In this document: one piece after another, positions 31,338 to 41,966 of the stretch
Position numbering within the stretch: position 1 is the first letter of the stretch
Layout of the letters: each line of letters opens with the position of its first letter
Translations under genes and position numbers: made by a program
NCBI RefSeq assembly: GCF_002127325.2
Contig: NC_035436.2
Coordinates: forward strand, 27,029,854-27,093,853
Direction of reading: 5' to 3'
Length of the DNA stretch: 64,000 nt
DNA from: Helianthus annuus
Taxonomy: Eukaryota > Streptophyta > Magnoliopsida > Asterales > Asteraceae
Notes under the pieces: model-generated
Told to the model about the DNA's origin: nothing
Seen by the model: only the letters and a program-made list of their open reading frames with translations
The model's database searches: none

Positions 31338-32505
31338 TAGCCGTCTAAAGATGATGGACGAACAGATACAAGCAATTAAAGAAATTGCAACCGATATGGG
31401 AGAACTCATAGATATAATCGAAACCATTCCTGAACATATTGCAGAAATAAAAAATCTTGTGAAAAGCCACTTCAGGATGATAAGTAACAAAGTTACTATG
31501 TATGAGTTCGATAGTATGAAGATGAAGCTTATGATAAAACATCAAATGATAGAAAAAGTAGATATGTCATTTGTTTTAGAAAAAACAGATATTCCATCTA
31601 CTTCTTCTGGAGATCATGTGATGGAAAATGCTCCAGACATTGAAGAAGAGGTAAGAGAAAAATTTTCTTTTAAACCTCATTCAGATAAAACAACCACTTT
31701 TGGAAAAGTTCTCCAACCACAGATTCCTCCCCAACAACAACCTTTTTTATTAGATCCTATTGCTAGACAACGGAATAAAATGATAGAACTATACAGCCTT
31801 GCTCAAACTGAGTCAAGGTATGTTGATTTCACAGGGGTATACCCTAGATTAAATTATCTGCAAGGATCACGAGCAGATGAGATCAGATATTGGTACGATT
31901 TTGGTGCCATAAACATGATTTATCTTACCTCACCTGATTTTCCTGAATTATCAGATTTACCAAGATGGGTCATAACTTCAGTGAAAAATTGTTATCAAAA
32001 TAACCCAACCATGACCCCTAGAGATACTTTAGCTCTAAAGTTTTTATCTGCAGGACCAGATTTTTTCAATGATTACTATTACCCTGCTTATCATTTTATA
32101 CATCTTGAAAAATGTCAAGCATTTTCCTGCAAAATCGATTCCAAAAGAAAAGAATTTACAAACTTTAATGAAAATGATATTCACTACAGAAGGGCTATTG
32201 GGATAAGAGTAGTAATTCAGGGAATGGAATCTACTCTTAAAAAACCATTCAGAACTTATGGAGGAGAATATAAAAATTCTCCAGTTATGATTGCTCCGGT
32301 CCGAAAATCACCAGATGCAGCGATAAAATTTTTAAATAGCAAGATTAATTTGTTAGAAACTGGTTCAGTCAGATCAAGTCCGGAGGCACAGTATAAAATT
32401 TGTCAATATAGGAAACACCCTCCTGGAACCTGCCCATCATGTTCTCCTAATAAGACCAATATGAGTACCAACTCATCAAGGGATAGCCTAAATTCTAATG
32501 AATAG
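31312..32505 (+). CDS. Viral transactivator / inclusion-body-like protein (copy 1)
   Basis: Open 397-residue frame, overlapping the pol end by 26 bases. It has the coiled-coil N-terminus and Cys-containing tail of the family in this window. It differs from the other copies at a few residues (R in GSRADE, I in DPIARQ, V in APVRKS). See the block A copy for the basis of the name. Confidence 0.6.
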   Translation: MEELGQQLDSRLKMMDEQIQAIKEIATDMGELIDIIETIPEHIAEIKNLVKSHFRMISNKVTMYEFDSMKMKLMIKHQMIEKVDMSFVLEKTDIPSTSSGDHVMENAPDIEEEVREKFSFKPHSDKTTTFGKVLQPQIPPQQQPFLLDPIARQRNKMIELYSLAQTESRYVDFTGVYPRLNYLQGSRADEIRYWYDFGAINMIYLTSPDFPELSDLPRWVITSVKNCYQNNPTMTPRDTLALKFLSAGPDFFNDYYYPAYHFIHLEKCQAFSCKIDSKRKEFTNFNENDIHYRRAIGIRVVIQGMESTLKKPFRTYGGEYKNSPVMIAPVRKSPDAAIKFLNSKINLLETGSVRSSPEAQYKICQYRKHPPGTCPSCSPNKTNMSTNSSRDSLNSNE

Positions 32506-32802
32506 GCATTAAGCATAGATTAAAGGGTTTAAACATGTGAGTTTAAACACCTAAAAGAAGATTCTCTTCTAGATTTCTAACCGATACGTACAAAAACTTG
32601 GTATTGGAAAAAGTAAAGATAAGATTGACATAAATAAAGTGGGTAGACATGTCCATAAAGACAAAAGATGCAGGTCTTAAATGTCTAACTTCCCAAGGCA
32701 ACTTTGAAATAAGAGATGGGACACTTCAAGGCAAGCCATAAAGTCACCTAGCCAAGAGAAATGCAAAAGAGGACACGTATCTTGCAACAAGAAGACTCAT
32801 CA
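32506..32802 (+). promoter_or_regulatory. Viral intergenic region, upstream promoter part (copy 1)
   Basis: The first ~300 bases after the transactivator-like gene, up to the element 3 insertion at CATCA. This would be the upstream promoter region. The TATA box and leader lie on the far side of element 3 (40788-41439). Confidence 0.75.
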
Positions 32803-35353
32803 TGTGACAACCCGAACTTTCAAGGTCACGTGATCCTGTTTTCTTATTATTTCTCTTTCAGGTCTCTTGCGATGATACAAATTAATAAACACTTTTGACT
32901 GTAACGTAATTGCTAAATGTATAACGTATTTGGGTATGTGTAGGTGTGTTTGACTGATTAACTACAAGAAGCCGTTAATTGGTTCTAGGCGTCGTTTAGT
33001 TAAGTTAGGGGACTAACCTATTTGGGCCACAAACCTACTCGAAACACACACACACGGGTTACCTATTATTTTAAAAGAGACATCACAACAATGGAGGTCA
33101 TTATTATTATCATTGTTTTCTAAATAGAACAAAAAAAAGGGGCAGTTGGTCGGCGCAAAAAGAAAGAAGGAAGCAAGTGAATTGGACCTATGTTGGGCCG
33201 TATAGAGCCCAAAGGAATTATGTGTTGGGGCCGGCTAATAGCTTTAGCAATTATATACATACGTAACTTGAAAAAAATAAAACACAAGAAAACCCTATTT
33301 CCCCACTTGGTTGTGCGACGTCAGACGGTAACCCCCCACCAAAGTAATCCTATACCTTCAAGGCATCATATGTGTATATGCTATTGATAGGTATGCGAGT
33401 AATACTTTACATATGTTATGATTATAAGTGCTATCAATTATATGTGTTAGGGATGATGGCAACATGCTAATATTTGTGAACATGATCATGTATGTTACTG
33501 AATAAATATGATATGTCATGCGATATTATGTTAACTCTTGAACTAGTTGGCACGTAATTAAAATTGATAATTAGGTTGTCTGATGTTTGATCTAAATGAC
33601 AAGTGAGAACTGCCCATGATTCATGTTGCGATATTGATGAATTAACTGGATAATTACTTGATATATATTGTGTCTTGATCTAATCAAATAACCATGTGCA
33701 TATTCTAGTGAAGTTGTCAGAAAAGTCAGTGAATTACTTAATGAGGTGAGACATTGTTTGTTGAGATTGAAATAGGTGTCATAGGATATAGTAAATTAAT
33801 GACTCATGATAATCTTGACTATTGAAGTACATGTTGATGTGGTAATTGAATAAACAATTGATGGTACATGGTAGTTGTCGTGATGGTTGACTTATGAATT
33901 ATTAGTTGTTTTACATATTGCCATAAGGGGGCTAACCGATTATTATAGTTTGTGTATAACTGGAAGTGGACGATGGTTTTTGAAACTGATTTGGAATTTC
34001 GCTAAAAATGGGGCCTCACACGTATATCCATTAAGCTGGACCGCTAAGTAGACAAATCCAACAGCGCAATCGGTTTCAGTTGGGCCGTACGCAACCTGAC
34101 TCGAGCTGGGCCGCAGCACCGGTTGGGCCTCGGTTAATGGGCCACGTAGTACAGTATTGGGCTGGATAAAATAATGGGCCGCATAATGACATGATAATCT
34201 GTAGTCGCACACTTATACTGTAGTCGGACACTTATACTGTAGTCGCGCAAGTAGTACGAATCGTACACACGCACCGAGTCACACACTGCAATTAGGCCAA
34301 ACATTGACATTGGGCCGCACTCCTCAATAAAGTGTATTATGGACTGTTAAGCATTATTTGGAATCAAGGATCTGTATTGTAAACTTGTTTGAGGCACGAA
34401 CAACTGTTATATGATCATGAAATGTGAACTTACACATGACGTAAATACTTGCCACATAGTGATATGGATTGTTGAATGTTTTCGTGTTATGGCTTGGATA
34501 ACGATGTATGTTTTGCTTGTATACAACTTGTGAAATGTGTATGACGAATACGTGATTTATGTGTACAAGAAACTAACTGTCTTTGGTAACCACGATAGGG
34601 TTTGATTAATCAACTGTTAAACAAGCACTTAATCTTACCGAGCAAACCAAAGGTGAGTTCACTGCACTTTTCTCAAGCATGCGTCCCGGTGGTTTGGGAC
34701 AACTGGTAAACATTTGGAAGGGAAACATTGGGTAAATAACTTAATCGGTTTTGGTTATTGCCTGGAGGGCAATGGGGGTGATTAGTTGATAGCGCTATTA
34801 GGTACTAATTATCTGGGTTTCACTATGGTTGTTTAGAGGCACACTCCTCGGTTACGTAAGGGCGGTTCCCCTAGGGTAACTAACTGGACAACATAGTGGG
34901 TTGCTAAGAGGCACACTCCTCGGTTACGTAAGGGCATAGTCCCTAGGGTAACTAACTTGAGCAACATCATAACGCATCATTGAATCGCATTAACATATAA
35001 CTGGTAACACAACACGTAAGCAACACTTTGAACTCACCAGCGTAGTCTGACACACTTGTTGCATGCTTGTAGGTAATTATTGAAGGAACTTGGGAGCTTG
35101 CTGTCTGATGCTGCTGGAGTGGTTGTGGTCATAATAAACAGTTATTTGATTTGCTTTTGATACATATACGCACTTATACATTTATGCTTCCGCTCAATAC
35201 TTTGGTTTTGGTTTAACTTTTCAAATGATACATTTCTTTCAATTGGGTATTTCAATACATTATAACTTGTGTTTGATATGGTTGGTGGCTCTTTGTTGGA
35301 TCGTTGCACCTCCAATAGGGATATGCCCTAGGTGGTTATTTGGGGGTGTGACA
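32803..35353 (+). repeat. Element 3 5' LTR
   Basis: 2551 bp. Contains many TGGGCC/TGGGCT motifs (33003, 33193 and a cluster at about 34080-34310), a twice-repeated TAGTCGNACACTTATACTG unit near 34200-34240, the conserved CCAAAGGTGAGTTCAC and GTCCCGGTGGTTTGGGAC blocks, ATAGCGCTAT, and two ~72-bp direct repeats near 34835 and 34907. Frames at 33190 and 33943 are unsupported. Confidence 0.93.
34653..35072 (+). other. Candidate leader intron within the LTR (element 3)
   Basis: Donor-like AAAG/GTGAGT and acceptor-like TGCATGCTTGTAG/GT, 420 bases, at the positions homologous to the element 1 candidate. Confidence 0.4.
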
Positions 35354-35356
35354 GTT

Positions 35357-35369
35357 TGGTATCAGAGCC
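35357..35369 (+). promoter_or_regulatory. tRNA-Met primer binding site (element 3)
   Basis: TGGTATCAGAGCC, three bases after the 5' LTR. Confidence 0.95.
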
Positions 35370-35718
35370 ACTGGTTATAGAGAACTCGGTTTTAAAAATG
35401 TTTTCATAAAACCAGACTATAACCGAATTGATCCAAACGATGACCATGACACTCAGCTCCAGACTGCAAGGTTCGTTTCTCATCTACTAATGCATGGTAT
35501 ATCTAGTGTACACATATGTATAACATTACACGTGAATTCACACTTGGCACAGCAGCATGAGCCCTTATATTACCAACCCTTGTTACGTGATCTGTTAGTG
35601 TGACACTATCCATTGATTATTGTAATTCTTAACCCTGTGATACCTTACGTTTGCTGTTTGGATGAGGGGAACCTTTTAGCGCGAGTTAAAAGGCACTGAG
35701 ATAAGCATGCAAATTGCC

Positions 35719-35748
35719 TTATTATTATGGGTGCACACATAATAATAA
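35719..35748 (+). other. Leader hairpin I with GTGCAC loop (element 3)
   Basis: Perfect 11-bp stem TTATTATTATG / CATAATAATAA around the loop GGTGCACA, which contains the 6-base palindrome GTGCAC. Confidence 0.75.
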
Positions 35749-36060
35749 TGTGGGGTGCATGTGAGTCCCAGTGAGGTTTAACGAGTGTGAGAGGGGTTCC
35801 GCTCTGTTAATTGACGTTATGTTAGAACACAACAGTCCATGGGAGTCATAGCAGTGATTGTCTCCTACTCGAACATGATCTTTTCACTCCTTTCTGAATC
35901 CTTACAAATCTCGATGCTATCAAGTATTATCTGAACACACATCTGAACGCCTAGCGAAACGTGTAGAATGTTAGGTGCTTGAACGAACGTCCTTGAGCTG
36001 GTCTATACCTTTCTCGCTTCTCTTCGTTTGCTGGGACTCTATGTATCGACGTCTTAGACT

Positions 36061-36080
36061 CCGAAGTGTAATCACTTCGG
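36061..36080 (+). other. Leader hairpin II (element 3)
   Basis: Perfect 8-bp stem CCGAAGTG / CACTTCGG with loop TAAT; also present, with one mismatch, in element 2. Confidence 0.65.
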
Positions 36081-37998
36081 CAACACTCTCGCAGCATACC
36101 GTGTATTACTCAATCGACTTACTAGATCGATAGACAAAAGGGTGAGCGTAGTATTTTACCGACCTCAGTATTTGGACAACCCTGATTACCGGCAACGAAC
36201 ACCAGCGAATTGGCTTCAAACGGATCATTCACCCTAGTTAGCGACTTATGGGAGTCAACTCTTACAAACCAAACGGGACATACACGATGACAATGGACTG
36301 TAGAAAGGAATGGATAACTGCCAGTGCAACGAGCGGCGCCTTAGGACGCGGCACGGAATGTGTTATGATGGACCATGTTGGTGAAAGATCGTAGGGTTAT
36401 GTTTCAAGCAACAACATTAGAGGCAACAGTTATCGTGACATCAAGGCACTCGTAATCGTAGTCTATAGTAGGGAAATGAAGGTGCCTACGGCATGGATCG
36501 CCCATTGTTAAATCAAGAAGACAACAACCAAGGGAACGACAGAAGTACTAGAAATCCTCGTAACAATAGCAACAACATTGGAAATGATGCTCGTGGAGGG
36601 GCATTTAGGATTGGCGTGAGCGACGCCAGGAATACAACAGCATGGTGGCCTGCACGTTCTTGATAACGAATCGACTGACGGCAAGTCAATTGAAACCTTA
36701 TATGTTCGTTGGGATGCAAACTTGATCTCGTGGGTCAACTGTTCGACATTGACCTACTTCCCAATACTCTTGTAAGTTTTGACATGGTCGTTGACATGGA
36801 CTTGGTTATCTATGTATCAAGCAGCAAATTCTCTGCAAAAAGAAAATCGTGCGTTCCCTCTCCCAGTGGGGAATCCTTATCAGTTTGAGATCATCATAGT
36901 GGTGCCATTGTTGGCATCATCTCAATCGTGAAAGCCCAGAAGTGTCTACGGAAGGGCTACTCTGCTATACTAGCTCTTGTCACCGATTCGCCACTTTAAG
37001 AAAGGAAGATCGAGTATCTTCCAGTTATTCGTGAATTTCCTGACGTGTCTTCTGAAGAGTTACCTGGTTTACTTCCACATCGTTAGGAGGAATTTCAGAA
37101 TAGACCTTATGCTAATCTTGATTTCCTTCTGGGATACAGCAATCCCTTAGGTTCGCTAGATACTATCACAGCTTCATCATAGGATTTTCGAAGGTTTCGC
37201 AACTTCAACCTCCTTAGCATAGCGGGGAGTTGTGAATTCCTGAGAAATAAAATTGGAGAACGTCTTTGCAGCTTTTGAAACCCAACCCTACAACACGCGG
37301 AGCATCGCTTCTATCCGAGGGTACCGATGATCCAGCGATATACCATGATGGTGTTACGGAGAGGAACTGCACGACCTACAACCTCCGGTGGAAACCGTGG
37401 TCATTGGATTTAAGTGGGAGGCATTACTTGGACGGTACCGAATGCACCAATTAGACCGATCACAAGGGCCTCCAGCGCACCCTTGTTTCAATAGAGCTAA
37501 CCATGTGATGGCATCGCTAGATGGAACTTCCGAACGAACACGGGATTAGGAGAACTATACCCACGCATCCCTGTAGACGAACCTTATCACTTTCACTTGT
37601 CATCGCCGCTAGAAGTGAAGCAGTCACAGTTACACGCGTTTGTCGTTTTGCAACACTAACCTTTACCCACCAAACTCTGTTTTGGACAAATGATACACTC
37701 GCGCGACCGCAATGTGACGAACCTCCCTGTTGTGCCATGCCGCCATGCACCACTACTGGAAATTACTTCTTGACAACAAATTTGCTGGCCAAATCCTTCG
37801 GATGTTTAATGGACCCCTGTTTCGCTCGAATCTTCGTACGAACCTCATTACTTCCCTGTTCCCTTGATTGGCAACTGATATAACAAAACGCTAACCACCA
37901 TACCATGATTTTCACCGATCACAAGATGTGCCCCAGGCGTTGTAAAGTATCTATAGATCGAGTTCGTCGGAACTCACTTCAAGCCATTGTTTTAGATC

Positions 37999-38231
37999 AA
38001 TTTTCGGGATGAAAATTCTTTCAAGTAGGAGATGTTGTGACACCCCGCGAAAACGCTTAACAAAACTAGCTTCCTCAGCGACTGTTTGCTAAATTTCGGG
38101 ACGAAATTTCCTTCAAGTTGGGGATGATGTCACACCTGAGCAAAATCCGTAGCAATCTTGATTTCCTCACTTCACTCCTCAATGCTTACTTGCCAAATTT
38201 CGGGACGAAATTTCTTTCAAGTTGGGGATGA
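37999..38231 (+). other. Three hairpin/G-tract modules before the element 3 3' LTR
   Basis: Hairpins at 37999-38017 (AATTTTCG, with one G-T pair), 38091-38109 and 38195-38213 (both AAATTTCG/CGAAATTT). Each is followed by a TTCAAGT(T/A)GG(G/A)GATG-like tract and TGTGACA or TGTCACA. The last abuts the LTR. Confidence 0.78.
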
Positions 38232-40782
38232 TGTGACAACCCGAACTTTCAAGGTCACGTGATCCTGTTTTCTTATTATTTCTCTTTCAGGTCTCTTGCG
38301 ATGATACAAATTAATAAACACTTTTGACTGTAACGTAATTGCTAAATGTATAACGTATTTGGGTATGTGTAGGTGTGTTTGACTGATTAACTACAAGAAG
38401 CCGTTAATTGGTTCTAGGCGTCGTTTAGTTAAGTTAGGGGACTAACCTATTTGGGCCACAAACCTACTCGAAACACACACACACGGGTTACCTATTATTT
38501 TAAAAGAGACATCACAACAATGGAGGTCATTATTATTATCATTGTTTTCTAAATAGAACAAAAAAAAGGGGCAGTTGGTCGGCGCAAAAAGAAAGAAGGA
38601 AGCAAGTGAATTGGACCTATGTTGGGCCGTATAGAGCCCAAAGGAATTATGTGTTGGGGCCGGCTAATAGCTTTAGCAATTATATACATACGTAACTTGA
38701 AAAAAATAAAACACAAGAAAACCCTATTTCCCCACTTGGTTGTGCGACGTCAGACGGTAACCCCCCACCAAAGTAATCCTATACCTTCAAGGCATCATAT
38801 GTGTATATGCTATTGATAGGTATGCGAGTAATACTTTACATATGTTATGATTATAAGTGCTATCAATTATATGTGTTAGGGATGATGGCAACATGCTAAT
38901 ATTTGTGAACATGATCATGTATGTTACTGAATAAATATGATATGTCATGCGATATTATGTTAACTCTTGAACTAGTTGGCACGTAATTAAAATTGATAAT
39001 TAGGTTGTCTGATGTTTGATCTAAATGACAAGTGAGAACTGCCCATGATTCATGTTGCGATATTGATGAATTAACTGGATAATTACTTGATATATATTGT
39101 GTCTTGATCTAATCAAATAACCATGTGCATATTCTAGTGAAGTTGTCAGAAAAGTCAGTGAATTACTTAATGAGGTGAGACATTGTTTGTTGAGATTGAA
39201 ATAGGTGTCATAGGATATAGTAAATTAATGACTCATGATAATCTTGACTATTGAAGTACATGTTGATGTGGTAATTGAATAAACAATTGATGGTACATGG
39301 TAGTTGTCGTGATGGTTGACTTATGAATTATTAGTTGTTTTACATATTGCCATAAGGGGGCTAACCGATTATTATAGTTTGTGTATAACTGGAAGTGGAC
39401 GATGGTTTTTGAAACTGATTTGGAATTTCGCTAAAAATGGGGCCTCACACGTATATCCATTAAGCTGGACCGCTAAGTAGACAAATCCAACAGCGCAATC
39501 GGTTTCAGTTGGGCCGTACGCAACCTGACTCGAGCTGGGCCGCAGCACCGGTTGGGCCTCGGTTAATGGGCCACGTAGTACAGTATTGGGCTGGATAAAA
39601 TAATGGGCCGCATAATGACATGATAATCTGTAGTCGCACACTTATACTGTAGTCGCACACTTATACTGTAGTCGCGCAAGTAGTACGAATCGTACACACG
39701 CACCGAGTCACACACTGCAATTAGGCCAAACATTGACATTGGGCCGCACTCCTCAATAAAGTGTATTATGGACTGTTAAGCATTATTTGGAATCAAGGAT
39801 CTGTATTGTAAACTTGTTTGAGGCACGAACAACTGTTATATGATCATGAAATGTGAACTTACACATGACGTAAATACTTGCCACATAGTGATATGGATTG
39901 TTGAATGTTTTCGTGTTATGGCTTGGATAACGATGTATGTTTTGCTTGTATACAACTTGTGAAATGTGTATGACGAATACGTGATTTATGTGTACAAGAA
40001 ACTAACTGTCTTTGGTAACCACGATAGGGTTTGATTAATCAACTGTTAAACAAGCACTTAATCTTACCGAGCAAACCAAAGGTGAGTTCACTGCACTTTT
40101 CTCAAGCATGCGTCCCGGTGGTTTGGGACAACTGGTAAACATTTGGAAGGGAAACATTGGGTAAATAACTTAATCGGTTTTGGTTATTGCCTGGAGGGCA
40201 ATGGGGGTGATTAGTTGATAGCGCTATTAGGTACTAATTATCTGGGTTTCACTATGGTTGTTTAGAGGCACACTCCTCGGTTACGTAAGGGCGGTTCCCC
40301 TAGGGTAACTAACTGGACAACATAGTGGGTTGCTAAGAGGCACACTCCTCGGTTACGTAAGGGCATAGTCCCTAGGGTAACTAACTTGAGCAACATCATA
40401 ACGCATCATTGAATCGCATTAACATATAACTGGTAACACAACACGTAAGCAACACTTTGAACTCACCAGCGTAGTCTGACACACTTGTTGCATGCTTGTA
40501 GGTAATTATTGAAGGAACTTGGGAGCTTGTTGTCTGATGCTGCTGGAGTGGTTGTGGTCATAATAAACAGTTATTTGATTTGCTTTTGATACATATACGC
40601 ACTTATACATTTATGCTTCCGCTCAATACTTTGGTTTTGGTTTAACTTTTCAAATGATACATTTCTTTCAATTGGGTATTTCAATACATTATAACTTGTG
40701 TTTGATATGGTTGGTGGCTCTTTGTTGGATCGTTGCACCTCCAATAGGGATATGCCCTAGGTGGTTATTTGGGGGTGTGACA
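38232..40782 (+). repeat. Element 3 3' LTR
   Basis: 2551 bp at a constant 5429-bp offset from the 5' LTR, followed by the CATCA duplication and viral sequence. Confidence 0.94.
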
Positions 40783-40787
40783 CATCA

Positions 40788-41439
40788 TGAATAAAGGCCT
40801 ATAAAAAAGGGAAAAGAGAAGGAGGAGGGGCATCGGTCTTCACTCATGTCTTAGAATGTTTTCTTTGATGTAATAAAAGTCTTTTGTATTTTCAAGAGTG
40901 TTTAGAGTGTTTTTTTTTATTTTCCCTTTTGTAAGATATTTCCCTTTGTAAGATTTCCACCATGGAATAAAAGTCTTTGATTTCCTTATAAATTCTGAGA
41001 GTGTTCATCTTTATTTAGAGATATTTTTCTCTTAATAAGAAAAATCCTCCAACCTCAAACTGTCTCTTTTTTTCCTTACACCGGAGGTAGGAAACGAAAC
41101 CAGGTTGTGCTGAATATTGCTGAAGGAGCCAAAGAGGAGTTACCTAAGACAACTTAGGTTTGGCCTGAAAGAGCCTAGTAAAAAGACTCTTGGTATAACC
41201 CGGCGATATCTTGGTCAAAACGGGAAAAAGGTACGGAAGCATGTTGGACCCTTTTTCTTTTTAATTTTGAAATATCACTAAATAATTGTTACTCTTAGTT
41301 TTTGTAAGGAAATATTTTACAAACAAAAGAAAATCTTAATTAAATTTTGTGATCTTTTTGATGATAATATAAATTTTAATCTCAAATTAAGGTGTGCTAT
41401 GTCTTTTGATTTTTCTAAGATATAAATTAATTATACAAT
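40788..41439 (+). promoter_or_regulatory. Viral intergenic region, core promoter and leader (copy 1)
   Basis: Starts 12 bases before the TATA box at 40800-40808. Two AATAAAAGTCTTT motifs follow (near 40873 and 40966), then the structured leader to the ORF1 ATG at 41440. The region upstream of the TATA box is now LTR sequence of element 3. Confidence 0.75.
40800..40808 (+). promoter_or_regulatory. TATA box of the viral pregenomic promoter (copy 1)
   Basis: TATAAAAAA. The 3' LTR end of element 3 lies 17 bases upstream, with the CATCA duplication between. Confidence 0.72.
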
Positions 41440-41568
41440 ATGTGGATAATAAAAATAACAACTATAGGAACTTTTGATATCTTTTTAAACTATTTTGATA
41501 ATTGCCTACATGAAGTAACGATTTTGAACCGACAAAATATTTCGGCTACTACCACCCAAAATGGTATC
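41440..41568 (+). pseudogene. Viral ORF1, 3'-truncated (copy 1 right end)
   Basis: The first 43 codons of ORF1, ending inside the primer site after TGGTATC. The sequence then jumps to the capsid gene of copy 2. With 7121-7391 this is the other end of the same viral copy. Confidence 0.85.
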
Positions 41569-41570
41569 GA
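41568..41570. other. Virus-virus joint at the primer site
   Basis: ORF1 sequence matches up to C41568, seven bases into the primer site. Capsid gene sequence matches from A41570. The single G at 41569 fits neither side and looks like a filler base from end joining. Confidence 0.82.
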
Positions 41571-41966
41571 ATGCCTTTAATGATAGGTTGTGATTGTTCT
41601 TATTATTATGGAAAGATAAAAAGAAAATATAAGAAAAGGACTCATTTTAGAAAAAGATTTTTCAAAAAACGCAAGACCAAGTTTTATAAAAGAAAAGGAT
41701 ATAAAAAGACTTTTAAACCTACATATAAAAGAAAGCAAAGTCCTAAAAAGTGTAGGTGTTTTCTTTGTCATGAAGAAGGACATTATGCAAATAAATGTCC
41801 TAAGAAATTTAATAAAAATCTCAAGATCTTTGAAATAGATGAAGACATTGAAAAAATGATGAATGAAGGAGAATTTATACAAATTAATGATTTTCATAAT
41901 GAAGATTCTGATGAAAGCATATTTATATTAACCGAAACAGAATACACATCATCCGAAGATGAATAG
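41570..41966 (+). pseudogene. CP: Viral capsid gene, 5'-truncated (copy 2)
   Basis: Only the C-terminal ~131 codons are present: the basic region, CCHC knuckle and acidic tail. They begin at MPLMIGCDC, where a cysteine replaces a serine. The missing 5' two-thirds was lost at the joint 41568-41570. The end overlaps the movement-protein start by 8 bases. Confidence 0.88.

Larger units (their letters stand above)
35370..38231 (+). pseudogene. Element 3 internal relic of gag and pol
   Basis: No long frame is supported. A gag C-terminal tail (Asn-rich, then DARGGAFRIG) lies at about 36510-36650, and a protease relic with FDIDLLPNTLVSFDM at about 36735-36800. The following [12 protein letters not shown] segment is near 36930-36960, and RNase H shreds (LSEGTDDPA, ERNCTTYNL, DGTEC) lie at about 37310-37460. 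From about 37520 the sequence is near-identical to 54657-55264 of element 4, although neither codes for anything recognisable there. Frames such as 37521-37883 cover this scrambled part. Confidence 0.8.
32803..40782 (+). mobile_element. LTR element 3, non-autonomous
   Basis: 7980 bp, starting TGTGACAACC and ending GTGTGACA, flanked by CATCA (32798-32802 and 40783-40787). The LTRs are both 2551 bp and differ at only two positions that I found (near 34225 and 35100). The internal 2.9 kb has a primer site and 3' hairpin modules but only relics of gag and pol, so it depends on proteins from elsewhere. Confidence 0.93.
7121..41568 (+). mobile_element. Endogenous caulimovirid copy 1, genome-length, interrupted twice
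   Basis: After removal of elements 1 and 3 and one copy of each TSD, this copy is 1551 + 5033 + 781 bases, about 7365. The unit measured between the ORF1 genes of copies 3 and 4 is about 7375 after removing element 4. The copy therefore holds everything except about 14 bases immediately around the tRNA primer site, where both its ends lie. Genes run ORF1 (truncated), ORF2, CP (split), MP, pol, transactivator-like, intergenic region (split) and the start of ORF1. Confidence 0.9.

Noticed and set aside
33943..34212. 89-codon minus-strand frame, duplicated at 39372-39641
   Set aside because: It is duplicated because it lies in both LTRs of element 3; it coincides with the TGGGCC motif cluster and has no protein support.
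37521..37883. 120-codon Cys/Thr-rich frame in element 3 with a partner at 54657-54908 in element 4
   Set aside because: Conserved between the two elements, but only as part of a shared relic; the element 4 version is shorter and no motif is recognisable.
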